A stretch of 64,000 nt of DNA from JAJKIP01 sp037200685 (GTDB lineage: Bacteria; Bacteroidota; Bacteroidia; Chitinophagales; Chitinophagaceae). Under the pieces are notes generated by a model. That model saw only the letters and a list, made by a program, of their open reading frames with translations, made no database searches and was not told the origin of the DNA. The translations under genes were made by a program, and so were the position numbers. The DNA is taken from contig JBBCIG010000019.1 in assembly GCA_037200685.1 (NCBI GenBank), positions 329,880-393,879 on the forward strand. Direction: 5' to 3'. This document shows, one piece after another, positions 25,832 to 32,269 of this stretch; position 1 is the first letter of the stretch, and the number at the start of each line of letters is the position of its first letter.

Positions 25832-26974
25832 ATGTCAGAAAAATTAAAACAAGACCATTTTAAAGTAGCTCCTAAAAAGCATGATGCAAATAATGAAACG
25901 CCTGGTGAAGAAATAGCAAAGCCCGACAATTATCTCGCCGGCCGTGGCGCACAGTTTAATACAAAGAACCGTTTCTTAAAAGATGAACGAACAAAAGAAC
26001 ATATAGAAGGCATTGATGATTGGGAAGAATCCAATGTGCCTACACAGTACCTTGAACAGGAATCAAAAACCATCGTTAATAAAGTAGAAAGCCCTGATGT
26101 AGGAATGGGTTACAGCATGAACCCTTATGCAGGTTGTGAACATGGATGTATTTATTGCTATGCCCGCAATGTGCATGAATACTGGGGCTATAGCGCTGGC
26201 CTCGATTTTGAACAAAAGATCATTGTCAAAAAAAATGCGCCGCAACTGTTGCGAAAATTTTTAATGCATCCGAAATGGGATGCTACACCGATCATGCTAA
26301 GCGGTAATACGGATTGCTACCAGCCGGCGGAACAAAAATACCGGTTGACAAGAGGTTTACTGGAAGTATGCAACGAATTCAATCAACCGGTTGGTATTCT
26401 CACTAAGAACTCATGGATACTAAAAGATAAAGATGTGCTGCAGGAAATGGGAAAGAAACGATTAGTCTCCGCTATGGTTTCTATTACATCCTTCAACGAA
26501 GATTTAAGAAGGGTAATGGAGCCAAGAACAACAACAGCGAAGCAAAAACTAAAAGTAATTAATGAGCTCAGCAGCGCCGGTGTACGCATGGGTATTATGA
26601 TGGGCCCGATGATACCGGGTTTGAACGAACACGAGATGCAACGCATTATGAAAGCGGCAAGAGACAACGGTGCTACTTTCACAGCCTATACATTCATTCG
26701 TTTGAATGGCGCTATCAAGTTTTTATTTCATGATTGGTTGTATAAAAATTTCCCTGATCGTGCTGATAAAATATGGCATCTCGTAGAGCAATCACATGAT
26801 GGAAAAGTGAATGATACCCGCTGGGGCGTTCGTATGCGGGGCGAAGGAAATATTGCGCAGATGGTAGCGCAGCAATATAAAAAATATGGAAAGCTCTATG
26901 GAATGAATGCGGAAGAGTGGAGTTTGGACAGTAGTATTTTCAGGAGACCGGGAGAACAGGGGAGGTTGTTTTGA
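25832..26974 (+). CDS. PA0069-type radical SAM protein
   Basis: A 380-residue radical SAM enzyme. I take ATG 25832 (SEKLKQDHFK) because the longer frame begins inside the inverted repeat. The N-terminal NYLAGRGAQFNTKNRFLKDE and the cluster motif CEHGCIYCYA (C-x3-C-x2-C, near residue 102) with VHEYWGYSAGLDFEQKI identify the PA0069 subfamily, distantly related to spore photoproduct lyase (SplB). It should bind a [4Fe-4S] cluster and S-adenosylmethionine; the substrate is not known, though a DNA-repair role is often suggested. The gene is intact within an otherwise decaying accessory region. Confidence 0.88.
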   Translation: MSEKLKQDHFKVAPKKHDANNETPGEEIAKPDNYLAGRGAQFNTKNRFLKDERTKEHIEGIDDWEESNVPTQYLEQESKTIVNKVESPDVGMGYSMNPYAGCEHGCIYCYARNVHEYWGYSAGLDFEQKIIVKKNAPQLLRKFLMHPKWDATPIMLSGNTDCYQPAEQKYRLTRGLLEVCNEFNQPVGILTKNSWILKDKDVLQEMGKKRLVSAMVSITSFNEDLRRVMEPRTTTAKQKLKVINELSSAGVRMGIMMGPMIPGLNEHEMQRIMKAARDNGATFTAYTFIRLNGAIKFLFHDWLYKNFPDRADKIWHLVEQSHDGKVNDTRWGVRMRGEGNIAQMVAQQYKKYGKLYGMNAEEWSLDSSIFRRPGEQGRLF

Positions 26975-27013
26975 GTTTCAGAATTGTTTCATATTTTGTA
27001 TTAAACCTTTTAT

Positions 27014-27851
27014 ATGAATCAATTCGGTGGGGACTGGACAGAACAAAAAATAGGAATAGTAGTTGCTTATGCAAAGGCATATTTAACTATAATGAATAAA
27101 TATCCTCAGTTTAAATGTCTTTGATGGATTCGCAGGTTCGGGAGATATTTACAAAAACGATAATACAGATATAGAAATAATTAAGGGAGCAGCCATTAGA
27201 ATATTAGAAATAGAAACTCCTAAAAGTTTTGATATGTATTATTTTGTTGAGCTTGATGAAGCCAATAAAAATGAGTTGGATAAAACTATTAGCGATAAAT
27301 TTTCCGAAAAAAGAAGCAAAAGTTTTGTTGTAAAAGAAGATTGCAATGTGAAATTAACAAGTTTAGCTTCATTTCTTAAGAAGAATAAAGATTTTAGAGT
27401 TCTTGCATTTATCGATCCATATGGAATGTCATTAAACTGGTCTTCAATTCAAGTTTTAAAAAACTTGGGAATTGATTTGTGGATATTAGTTCCAACTGGA
27501 ATTGGTATGAATCGGCTATTGACAAGGAACGGCGAAATCAGGGACTCTTGGCTCAAAAAATTGGAAATGACTTTGGGAATTGATCAATCAAGTATTAAAA
27601 ATTATTTTTATAAAACTAAATCTGTTCAAACTCTTTTCGGTGAAGAAACTTTTATTGAAAAAGAAAAGAATGCAATTGAAAAAGCTGGAAAATTGTATCA
27701 ACAACGATTGCGACAAATTTTTAAATATGTTTCTAATTCATTTCCTTTAAAAAATTCAACAGGATCAGTAATGTATCATTTCATGATGGCAAGTAATAAT
27801 AAAGCTGCATTTAATATTGCGAACGATATAATTAAACCAAAGAAAAAATAG
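27014..27851 (+). pseudogene. three-Cys-motif partner protein TcmP, frame-disrupted
   Basis: The ATG at 27014 gives MNQFGGDWTEQKIGIVVAYA...KYPQFKCL and a TGA at 27122-27124. The +1 frame carries on with the family's FDGFAGSGDIYK (from 27120) and runs to 27851: YFVELDEANKNEL, AFIDPYGMSLNW, and a C-terminal alpha-helical part. Together they form a near-full-length TcmP, the partner of DUF5131/Gp37-like proteins encoded one base downstream. The break is exactly at CTT TGA. Compared with my memory of the family (a few more residues before DGFAGSG), a 5-base deletion between TTT repeats is a simple explanation; a +1 shift is the alternative. The DGFAGSG motif resembles a methyltransferase SAM loop. 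Confidence 0.75.
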
Positions 27852-27852
27852 G

Positions 27853-28587
27853 ATGGCTCAATCATCAATCGAGTGGACAGAAATGACTTGGAATCCAACA
27901 ACAGGTTGTGATAAAATATCTGCTGGATGTAAATTCTGCTATGCAGAGGTAATGTCTCGTCGCCTGCAGGCAATGGGCATTGACAAATATAAAGCTGGCT
28001 TCAAGTTAAGAATTCATGAGGATGCGCTGCTAATTCCATACGGATGGAAGTCGCCAAAAATTGTTTTTGTGAATTCCATGAGTGATATGTTTCATAAGGA
28101 TGTGCCGCTTTCGTTTATTCAAAAGGTTTTCAAAACAATGAATGAGAATCCGCAGCATACTTTCCAAGTGTTAACTAAACGTTCGGATGTATTGTTGAAG
28201 TATCATACAGAATTAAACTGGACGCATAATATCTGGATGGGAGTTTCTGTGGAAGATGAAAGAGTAAAGCATCGCATAGATGAACTACGGAAAACAAAAG
28301 CTAAAACCAAATTCCTTTCTCTCGAACCTCTAATAGGCCCATTGCATAAATTGAATTTGAAAAAAATTGATTGGGTGATTGTAGGTGGAGAAAGTGGCAG
28401 GAAGCCAAGGCCAATGAATGTAGATTGGGTATTGGATATTCAACAACAATGTGAAAAGGCTAAGGTGGCTTTCTTTTTTAAGCAGTGGGGTGGCACAAAT
28501 AAAAAGAAAACAGGAAGAGTTCTTAATGGTCGAACCTATGATGAAATGCCGGTCTTCAATGGAGAAACTGAAATGGTTTCTTATTAA
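27853..28587 (+). CDS. DUF5131 / phage Gp37-Gp68-like three-Cys protein
   Basis: A 244-residue intact protein. The N-terminal WTEMTWNPTTGCDKISAGCK, followed by FCYAEVMSRR, provides the three cysteines typical of the family; FVNSMSDMFH, FQVLTKR and WVIVGGESGRKPRPM follow. The fold looks like a shortened radical-SAM barrel, known from phages and accessory islands, and its standard partner TcmP is the gene just upstream (one base between). Here the partner is frame-disrupted, so the pair may be non-functional. It ends convergently with the bactofilin gene, overlapping by four bases. Confidence 0.85.
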   Translation: MAQSSIEWTEMTWNPTTGCDKISAGCKFCYAEVMSRRLQAMGIDKYKAGFKLRIHEDALLIPYGWKSPKIVFVNSMSDMFHKDVPLSFIQKVFKTMNENPQHTFQVLTKRSDVLLKYHTELNWTHNIWMGVSVEDERVKHRIDELRKTKAKTKFLSLEPLIGPLHKLNLKKIDWVIVGGESGRKPRPMNVDWVLDIQQQCEKAKVAFFFKQWGGTNKKKTGRVLNGRTYDEMPVFNGETEMVSY

Positions 28588-29054
28588 AACCACGCATGTC
28601 TTTCTCCCGGCACATCCAATTCTCTAATCGGAGAAACCGGGCTTTCACCATTCGTCTTTGTTTTATTTACCTGCAGTTCCGGCTTTTTATTAATAATTGT
28701 GTTCGTACCTGATTTGGTGATGAGCCCTTCTATGATCGTATCTTTTTCAATATGAATTTCAATCGTGTTAACATTACCCATAATGATTGCTCCCGACCGC
28801 ACTGTCATTTTATTACATTTCCTTACATCACCATTTATTTTACCAAATACGATCAGTTCATCCGCGGAAATATCACCGTTGACAACAGCTTCTTTCAGGA
28901 TCACCAGTTTGCTTTCCACGATTACATCGCCATTGATAGTTCCCGCTATTTGCCCGGAAGTATCCGCCTTGAATGATCCTGCAATGGTCATTTCCTTTGG
29001 AATAAAAAATGATTCCTTGCGGTTAGCACCCGGTAAAATGTTGTCAAACTTCAT
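28584..29054 (-). CDS. bactofilin (polymer-forming cytoskeletal protein)
   Basis: A 156-residue protein with a short N-terminal tail, a central right-handed beta-helix of repeated short strands (GQIAGTINGDVIVESKLVIL, GDISADELIVFGKINGDV, MTVRSGAIIMGNV), and a charged Pro-rich tail. This is the bactofilin (DUF583) architecture; such proteins self-assemble into filaments without nucleotide and scaffold envelope or shape functions. The gene follows the actin-like gene by 11 bp on the same strand, so two different filament-formers are co-expressed. Confidence 0.88.
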   Translation of the reverse strand: MKFDNILPGANRKESFFIPKEMTIAGSFKADTSGQIAGTINGDVIVESKLVILKEAVVNGDISADELIVFGKINGDVRKCNKMTVRSGAIIMGNVNTIEIHIEKDTIIEGLITKSGTNTIINKKPELQVNKTKTNGESPVSPIRELDVPGERHAWF

Positions 29055-29065
29055 TTAGAATAAGT

Positions 29066-30118
29066 CTACTGGGGTTGAGAATTGTTATTTGTATTTTCAA
29101 AAAAGGATACTGCTGTTGTTGCATTGCCGAGGTCAATACCAATGCAACGCGAAGGTTTTGCATCGGAAATGCGTAATGAATTATAGAGATAACCGATACT
29201 CACAATATATTCCGGGTGCGGTACTACTTCTACAGGAATAAAGTCGGCGAATTCTTCTCTTATTGCTTCAAGCAATTCAGTATAGTTAGCGCCGCCGCCC
29301 ATCAGGTATATCTTATCGCAACTTTCAAGATCAGCATCGGTGAAATGTTTGCGCAGCAAAGGAGAGACAACTTGTTTATAATATTGCGTCAGCAGGTCTT
29401 TTCTTAATTCCGTCAGGTCAATACGTTTCCGGTTGGTGAATAACGAACCTTTTATAAATGCTTCATCCAGCTGGTATTCATTTTTCATTTCTAAAAAATA
29501 TTTCTGGCTCAGTTCCCGGGCGAGGTTACTGATGACATAGCGGATACCATGCGAACTGAAATTTGTTCTGTGCACCAGGCCATCGGAAGTTGCCAATGCA
29601 CCTTCCATCGTACCGAAACCAAAACTCAATGCAATGAAATTTTGTTTTTCTGCTTGTGGAATCAATTTTTTTAAACCAATAATACCACCGACTATTTCCG
29701 GGATCACTTCATATTGATCGACGATGAATGTATTTTTCCGGATGCTTCCCTTCAGGTTGTAAGTGCGGGTATCATAATCCAGCATGAAATGACGCTTGCT
29801 TAAATAATGTTCCGCCGCTGCTTTATAAACATTGTAAGTAGAAAAAGGAAACCCCAATGTAATAACAAAAGGATGTTCAACTTTCTCGACCACGTTAGTG
29901 ATAGCTGAACGGAACAGGATATCGAAATCTTCTTCAGTGGGTGCCGCATTTACTACACGGCCCGGATTGATGGCGCCTTTGCGGGCAAGGTTACCGACGA
30001 GGTACCATTTTTCACCTCTTTTTATTTTAAGACCGTTGAGCAGGTCTTTTGCTGAGTTTTCAGTATTTCCATAAGCGGTTTCAAAAATGCTGGGGAAATT
30101 AATGGTAGCGTTGTTCAT
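29066..30118 (-). CDS. actin-like (ParM/StbA-type) ATPase, apparently circularly permuted
   Basis: A 350-residue member of the actin/Hsp70 fold. The protein opens with INFPSIFETAYGN, which in ParM/StbA-like proteins comes after the first phosphate loop. Then come YLVGNLARKG (40s), VITLGFPFSTY (85-95), a phosphate-2-like FIALSFGFGTMEGA (161-174), the adenosine motif KIYLMGGGAN (269-278) and IGYLYNS (308-314). Phosphate-1, normally residues 1-12, lies at the C-terminus: CIGIDLGNATTAVSFF (325-340). No upstream in-frame copy exists, as a TGA precedes the ATG by about 14 codons. The phosphate-2 Asp is replaced by Ser165. I infer a circular permutation that keeps the full fold. First gene of a bactofilin operon. 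Confidence 0.82.
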   Translation of the reverse strand: MNNATINFPSIFETAYGNTENSAKDLLNGLKIKRGEKWYLVGNLARKGAINPGRVVNAAPTEEDFDILFRSAITNVVEKVEHPFVITLGFPFSTYNVYKAAAEHYLSKRHFMLDYDTRTYNLKGSIRKNTFIVDQYEVIPEIVGGIIGLKKLIPQAEKQNFIALSFGFGTMEGALATSDGLVHRTNFSSHGIRYVISNLARELSQKYFLEMKNEYQLDEAFIKGSLFTNRKRIDLTELRKDLLTQYYKQVVSPLLRKHFTDADLESCDKIYLMGGGANYTELLEAIREEFADFIPVEVVPHPEYIVSIGYLYNSLRISDAKPSRCIGIDLGNATTAVSFFENTNNNSQPQ

Positions 30119-30384
30119 GATTGCATTGATTTTAAAATGGTATGCTCAAATGAATGGTGGTGGTATAAATAAGGCAAAAAGGTAAAGAGTTTTTTAATAC
30201 CAAAAAGGAATGGGTATAACTAATTATAAACAGCGCTTCCCGCCCTGAATGTCAGCGATATTAGGAATAAAATATTGTGAAGAACAGCTTACAAAAACGG
30301 CAAATAACAATATCCCGAAACTCATCAATTGCCGGTGCGTAAAATAAATAAGAGAAAAAATATTTTAAAATTTCTATACAAAAA

Positions 30385-30417
30385 TTTGGCGGCAACAAAA
30401 AAATAGTTCAATCTTTG
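30385..30417 (+). promoter_or_regulatory. candidate promoter of the first leader ORF
   Basis: TTTG at 30385-30388 and AATCTTTG at 30410-30417 (one mismatch to TAnnTTTG), spacer 21 bases instead of the usual 19-20. Transcription would begin near 30424, just before the short ORF at 30436. Confidence 0.4.
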
Positions 30418-30435
30418 CATCCGCAAAACAAAAAC

Positions 30436-30528
30436 ATGCAACGCAAATTATCACATATTGAAACAGCGAACCGGTTTAGTCCCTTGGGTGACGGTACAGG
30501 TTGCGGGGCATGTAGTGCTGCTGGATAA
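30436..30528 (+). CDS. short leader-peptide-like ORF 1 (30 residues)
   Basis: ATG 30436 to TAA 30528: MQRKLSHIETANRFSPLGDG then TGCGACSAAG. No homologue is known to me. The reason to list it is context: codons 22-25 overlap a 9-base segment (30501-30509) that can pair with the 5' arm of the terminator at 30558-30577, the layout of a translational attenuator. No run of a single regulatory amino acid is seen; Gly/Cys/Ala are enriched at the end. It could also be a non-coding regulator. Confidence 0.4.
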   Translation: MQRKLSHIETANRFSPLGDGTGCGACSAAG

Positions 30529-30584
30529 GTTTAAAAACGAATTCGATATAATACAGGCCCCGCAAGAGATTGCGGGGTTTTTTT
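30501..30584 (+). terminator. attenuator 1: antiterminator/terminator pair
   Basis: Terminator: CCCCGCAA (30558-30565), GAGA tetraloop, TTGCGGGG (30570-30577), then seven T. The segment TTGCGGGGC at 30501-30509 is identical to the 3' arm and can instead pair with GCCCCGCAA (30557-30565), 9 bp. The two pairings exclude each other. Confidence 0.65.
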
Positions 30585-30676
30585 ATTTGTAAAACAGGAT
30601 TAAAAAAATATAAAATAAAAGAATATCGATTATGCAAAACGGGCATAATTGAATCTTAGTCGTCATAAAAAGAAAA

Positions 30677-30832
30677 ATGCTGAAACAAGAACAACATAGA
30701 CGATTTATAAAACGCAATGAACTATTATCATTAGGGTTGTGTCATTGGTATGCGCAGGCGGGTAGAAGTAGTGAGCCCACAGGCAATATGAATGATGATA
30801 GTTATCAGCGACCAGGTTGTGTCCATACGTAA
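30677..30832 (+). CDS. short leader-peptide-like ORF 2 (51 residues)
   Basis: ATG 30677 to TAA 30832: MLKQEQHRRFIKRNELLSLG, continuing to a tail ending YQRPGCVHT. No family recognised. As in ORF 1, codons near its end (CGACCAGGTT, 30809-30818) can pair with the 5' arm of the following terminator, so both small ORFs have the same architecture in tandem. The peptides themselves are not similar except for a Gly-Cys near the end. Confidence 0.4.
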   Translation: MLKQEQHRRFIKRNELLSLGLCHWYAQAGRSSEPTGNMNDDSYQRPGCVHT

Positions 30833-30886
30833 ACAATGTTTATGTATACAGGAAGCCCGGTCGCAAAAAACGACCGGGCTTTTTTA
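30809..30886 (+). terminator. attenuator 2: antiterminator/terminator pair
   Basis: Terminator: AGCCCGGTCG (30854-30863), loop CAAAAAA, CGACCGGGCT (30871-30880), then T run. CGACCAGGTT at 30809-30818 pairs with the 5' arm at 9 of 10 positions, giving a competing hairpin. Confidence 0.65.
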
Positions 30887-30906
30887 TTGACATTAAAAAA
30901 TAAAGT

Positions 30907-30999
30907 ATGGAATGGTCAACTATAATTCACCTGGCAGGAATGCTGCTGCTGATGATTGCTAAAGAAATGGAAAAATATTCTAACAAGATGAAACGGTAA
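30907..30999 (+). CDS. tiny single-pass membrane peptide (30 residues)
   Basis: ATG 30907: MEWSTIIHLAGMLLLMIAKE then a Lys-rich tail ending KMKR. One hydrophobic segment of about 16 residues followed by positive charges, the topology of small membrane peptides including type I toxins and phage holin-like proteins. It lies between attenuator 2 and the next tiny ORF, 12 bp apart. Coding status is uncertain. Confidence 0.4.
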   Translation: MEWSTIIHLAGMLLLMIAKEMEKYSNKMKR

Positions 31000-31011
31000 A
31001 AGGAGGCTGCT

Positions 31012-31098
31012 TTGAAATTTATACTTATTGTACTCGCTGTTCATTTCATTGGTGAAGTACTCAGCAATGAAAGGAAAAGCAAGAGACAAAAACAATGA
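31012..31098 (+). CDS. tiny membrane peptide (28 residues), TTG start
   Basis: TTG 31012 preceded by AAGGAGG at 31000-31006, a rare strong Shine-Dalgarno for this window, which supports translation. Sequence KFILIVLAVHFIGEVLSNER then a very basic tail. Hydrophobic N-terminus plus basic C-terminus, like its upstream neighbour. A weak G/C hairpin (31143-31164) follows before the tRNA array. Confidence 0.4.
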   Translation: MKFILIVLAVHFIGEVLSNERKSKRQKQ

Positions 31099-31173
31099 TA
31101 AATAATAAAATGCATTAGGTGCAGAAGGAGGAAATAAGCTGTTCCCCGTGAGATGCAGCGGGGACGCTTTTCC

Positions 31174-31192
31174 AAAAGTTCTTTTAAAATAT
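31174..31192 (+). repeat. AAAAGTTCTTTTAAA repeat before the tRNA array
   Basis: The 15 bases AAAAGTTCTTTTAAA recur at 33521-33535, before the degenerate tRNA block. AAAAG-TT-CTTTT is itself palindromic. Possibly a processing or promoter signal, or a duplication boundary. Confidence 0.5.
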
Positions 31193-31263
31193 AGCAGCAT
31201 TCCAATTGGTTGGATACTCCGCCTGGAACGGAGAGGGTGCTGGTTCGAGTCCGGCCTGCTATA
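31191..31263 (+). tRNA. tRNA-Pro(TGG), atypical
   Basis: Full cloverleaf: acceptor ATAGCAG/CTGCTAT, anticodon arm CTCCG-CCTGGAA-CGGAG, T-arm GCTGG-TTCGAGT-CCGGC. Two near-universal bases deviate: C8 instead of T8 and C33 instead of T33; base pair 10-25 is a mismatch. No CCA encoded (CGG follows). Function is doubtful. Confidence 0.75.
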
Positions 31264-31269
31264 CGGAAT

Positions 31270-31341
31270 GGTTCGTTGGTGTAATGGTTAACATTACAGA
31301 TTGTCGATCTGTCGCAATGGGTTCGATTCCCGTACGGACCG
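31270..31341 (+). tRNA. tRNA-Asp(GTC)
   Basis: Acceptor GGTTCGT/ACGGACC, anticodon arm ACAGA-TTGTCGA-TCTGT, T-arm ATGGG-TTCGATT-CCCGT, discriminator G as expected for Asp. CCA not encoded; CAG follows. Confidence 0.9.
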
Positions 31342-31348
31342 CAGAGAT

Positions 31349-31421
31349 TGTTGAGTAGTGTAATGTCTAAGCATATCAGTCTTTGACACTGATGGTTTTG
31401 GTTCGAATCCAAACTCAATGA
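31349..31421 (+). tRNA. tRNA-Gln(TTG)
   Basis: Anticodon arm TCAGT-CTTTGAC-ACTGA, T-arm TTTGG-TTCGAAT-CCAAA, acceptor TGTTGAG/CTCAATG with two wobble pairs at the end; G19 of the D-loop is replaced by T. CAA follows the discriminator A. Confidence 0.8.
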
Positions 31422-31426
31422 CAAAT

Positions 31427-31498
31427 GTTGGCTTTCGCTTAATTGGTAAAGCATCCGTCTGTGCAACGGAAGATCAGGGTTCGAACCCCAAAGTCAAC
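31427..31498 (+). tRNA. tRNA-His(GTG)
   Basis: Encoded G at -1 opposite discriminator C73, the His identity pair. Anticodon arm TCCGT-CTGTGCA-ACGGA, D-stem GCTT/AAGC. The T-stem is short (GGG/CCC plus mismatches) and base 37 is C, which is unusual. CAA follows. Confidence 0.8.
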
Positions 31499-31515
31499 CA
31501 ATCAGTGGGAACGTT

Positions 31516-31589
31516 TGGCTTATAGTTCAATGGAAGAATGCTCCGCTTCGAACGGAGTGATGAGAGTTCGAATCTTTCTAAGCCAACCA
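31516..31589 (+). tRNA. tRNA-Arg(TCG), with encoded CCA
   Basis: Acceptor TGGCTTA/TAAGCCA, anticodon arm CTCCG-CTTCGAA-CGGAG, T-arm GAGAG-TTCGAAT-CTTTC. It is the only tRNA of the array with a genomic CCA (31587-31589). Confidence 0.88.
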
Positions 31590-31597
31590 GCAAGAAT

Positions 31598-31669
31598 TGT
31601 GGTTTGGAGTAATGGTAAGCTCAGAAGTCTCATAAGCTTCAGATGTTGGTTCGAACCCAACAACCGCAA
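31598..31669 (+). tRNA. tRNA with CAT anticodon (Met or Ile2)
   Basis: Acceptor TGTGGTT/AACCGCA, anticodon arm GAAGT-CTCATAA-GCTTC, T-arm GTTGG-TTCGAAC-CCAAC. CAT may be elongator Met or lysidine-modified Ile; I cannot decide. The 1-72 pair is T-A, and the usual initiator GGG/CCC anticodon stem is absent. CAA follows. Confidence 0.85.
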
Positions 31670-31675
31670 CAAGAT

Positions 31676-31750
31676 TGGTTCGTAGCTCAATTGGATTAGA
31701 GTATCCGGCTTTTACCCGGAGGGTTGTGAGTTCGAGTCTCACCGGGCCGA
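31676..31750 (+). tRNA. tRNA-Lys(TTT)
   Basis: Acceptor TGGTTCG/CGGGCCG with wobble pairs, anticodon arm TCCGG-CTTTTAC-CCGGA, T-arm GTGAG-TTCGAGT-CTCAC. CAA follows the discriminator A. Confidence 0.87.
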
Positions 31751-31766
31751 CAAAAATAGTAACGAT

Positions 31767-31838
31767 TGATTCGTAGCATAACGGAAGTGCATCGGTCTTC
31801 TAAACCGATAGATAAGAGTTCGAATCTCTTCGAATCAA
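31767..31838 (+). tRNA. tRNA-Arg(TCT)
   Basis: Acceptor TGATTCG/CGAATCA, anticodon arm TCGGT-CTTCTAA-ACCGA, T-arm AAGAG-TTCGAAT-CTCTT; all stems good. CAA follows. Confidence 0.9.
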
Positions 31839-31843
31839 CAATT

Positions 31844-31915
31844 GGATGAATAGCTCAATGGAAGAGCTGCGGCTTGTTAGGCCGATGGTTGAAAGTTCAA
31901 GTCTTTCTTCATCCG
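31844..31915 (+). tRNA. tRNA-Asn(GTT)
   Basis: Acceptor GGATGAA/TTCATCC, anticodon arm GCGGC-TTGTTAG-GCCGA (outer pair mismatched), T-arm GAAAG-TTCAAGT-CTTTC, discriminator G as expected for Asn. CAA follows. Confidence 0.87.
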
Positions 31916-31919
31916 CAAT

Positions 31920-32004
31920 GGAGGGTTGGCAGAGTGGTATCGCATTGGCTTGCTAAGTCAAGGTTGGGCTAATACCCAGATAAGTTCGATTCTTACACTC
32001 TCCG
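31920..32004 (+). tRNA. tRNA-Ser(GCT)
   Basis: Acceptor GGAGGGT/ACTCTCC, anticodon arm TTGGC-TTGCTAA-GTCAA, long variable arm with TGGG/CCCA stem, discriminator G. CAA follows. Confidence 0.87.
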
Positions 32005-32071
32005 CAACGTTTGTGATGAGTGAATTCGACGATGAGGAAAAGTGATCAGTCAATACTTGTTACAAACAAAT

Positions 32072-32144
32072 GGTGCTTTGGCAGAATGGATATATGCACC
32101 GGAGTGAAATCCCGGGGATCGTGGTTCAATTCCACGGGGCACCA
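32072..32144 (+). tRNA. tRNA-Phe(GAA)
   Basis: Acceptor GGTGCTT/GGGCACC, anticodon loop GTGAAAT with stem CCGGA/CCCGG (inner A-C mismatch), T-arm CGTGG-TTCAATT-CCACG. CAA follows. The 67-bp spacer before it (32005-32071) has complementary ends GTTTGT/ACAAAC but no T-loop and may be a tRNA relic. Confidence 0.85.
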
Positions 32145-32269
32145 CAAAGAATATAAAGATCAAAATTAAAAAGTAAGAAAATGAGAAAGACTTCACAGTT
32201 CATAATGAAAGCAAAAGAGCAAATGGTGCAATGGCACCGCAGTTTCCGAACGGAACAAAATAAAACATT

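Noticed and set aside
30436..30584. tmRNA or other classic structural RNA at the first leader ORF
   Set aside because: No tRNA-like domain or tag-like ALAA ending; the terminator with a competing segment fits an attenuator better.
31041..31466. A 141-codon minus-strand ORF across the first tRNA genes
   Set aside because: It is antisense to canonical tRNA cloverleaves and has no protein-like features; the tRNAs explain the sequence.
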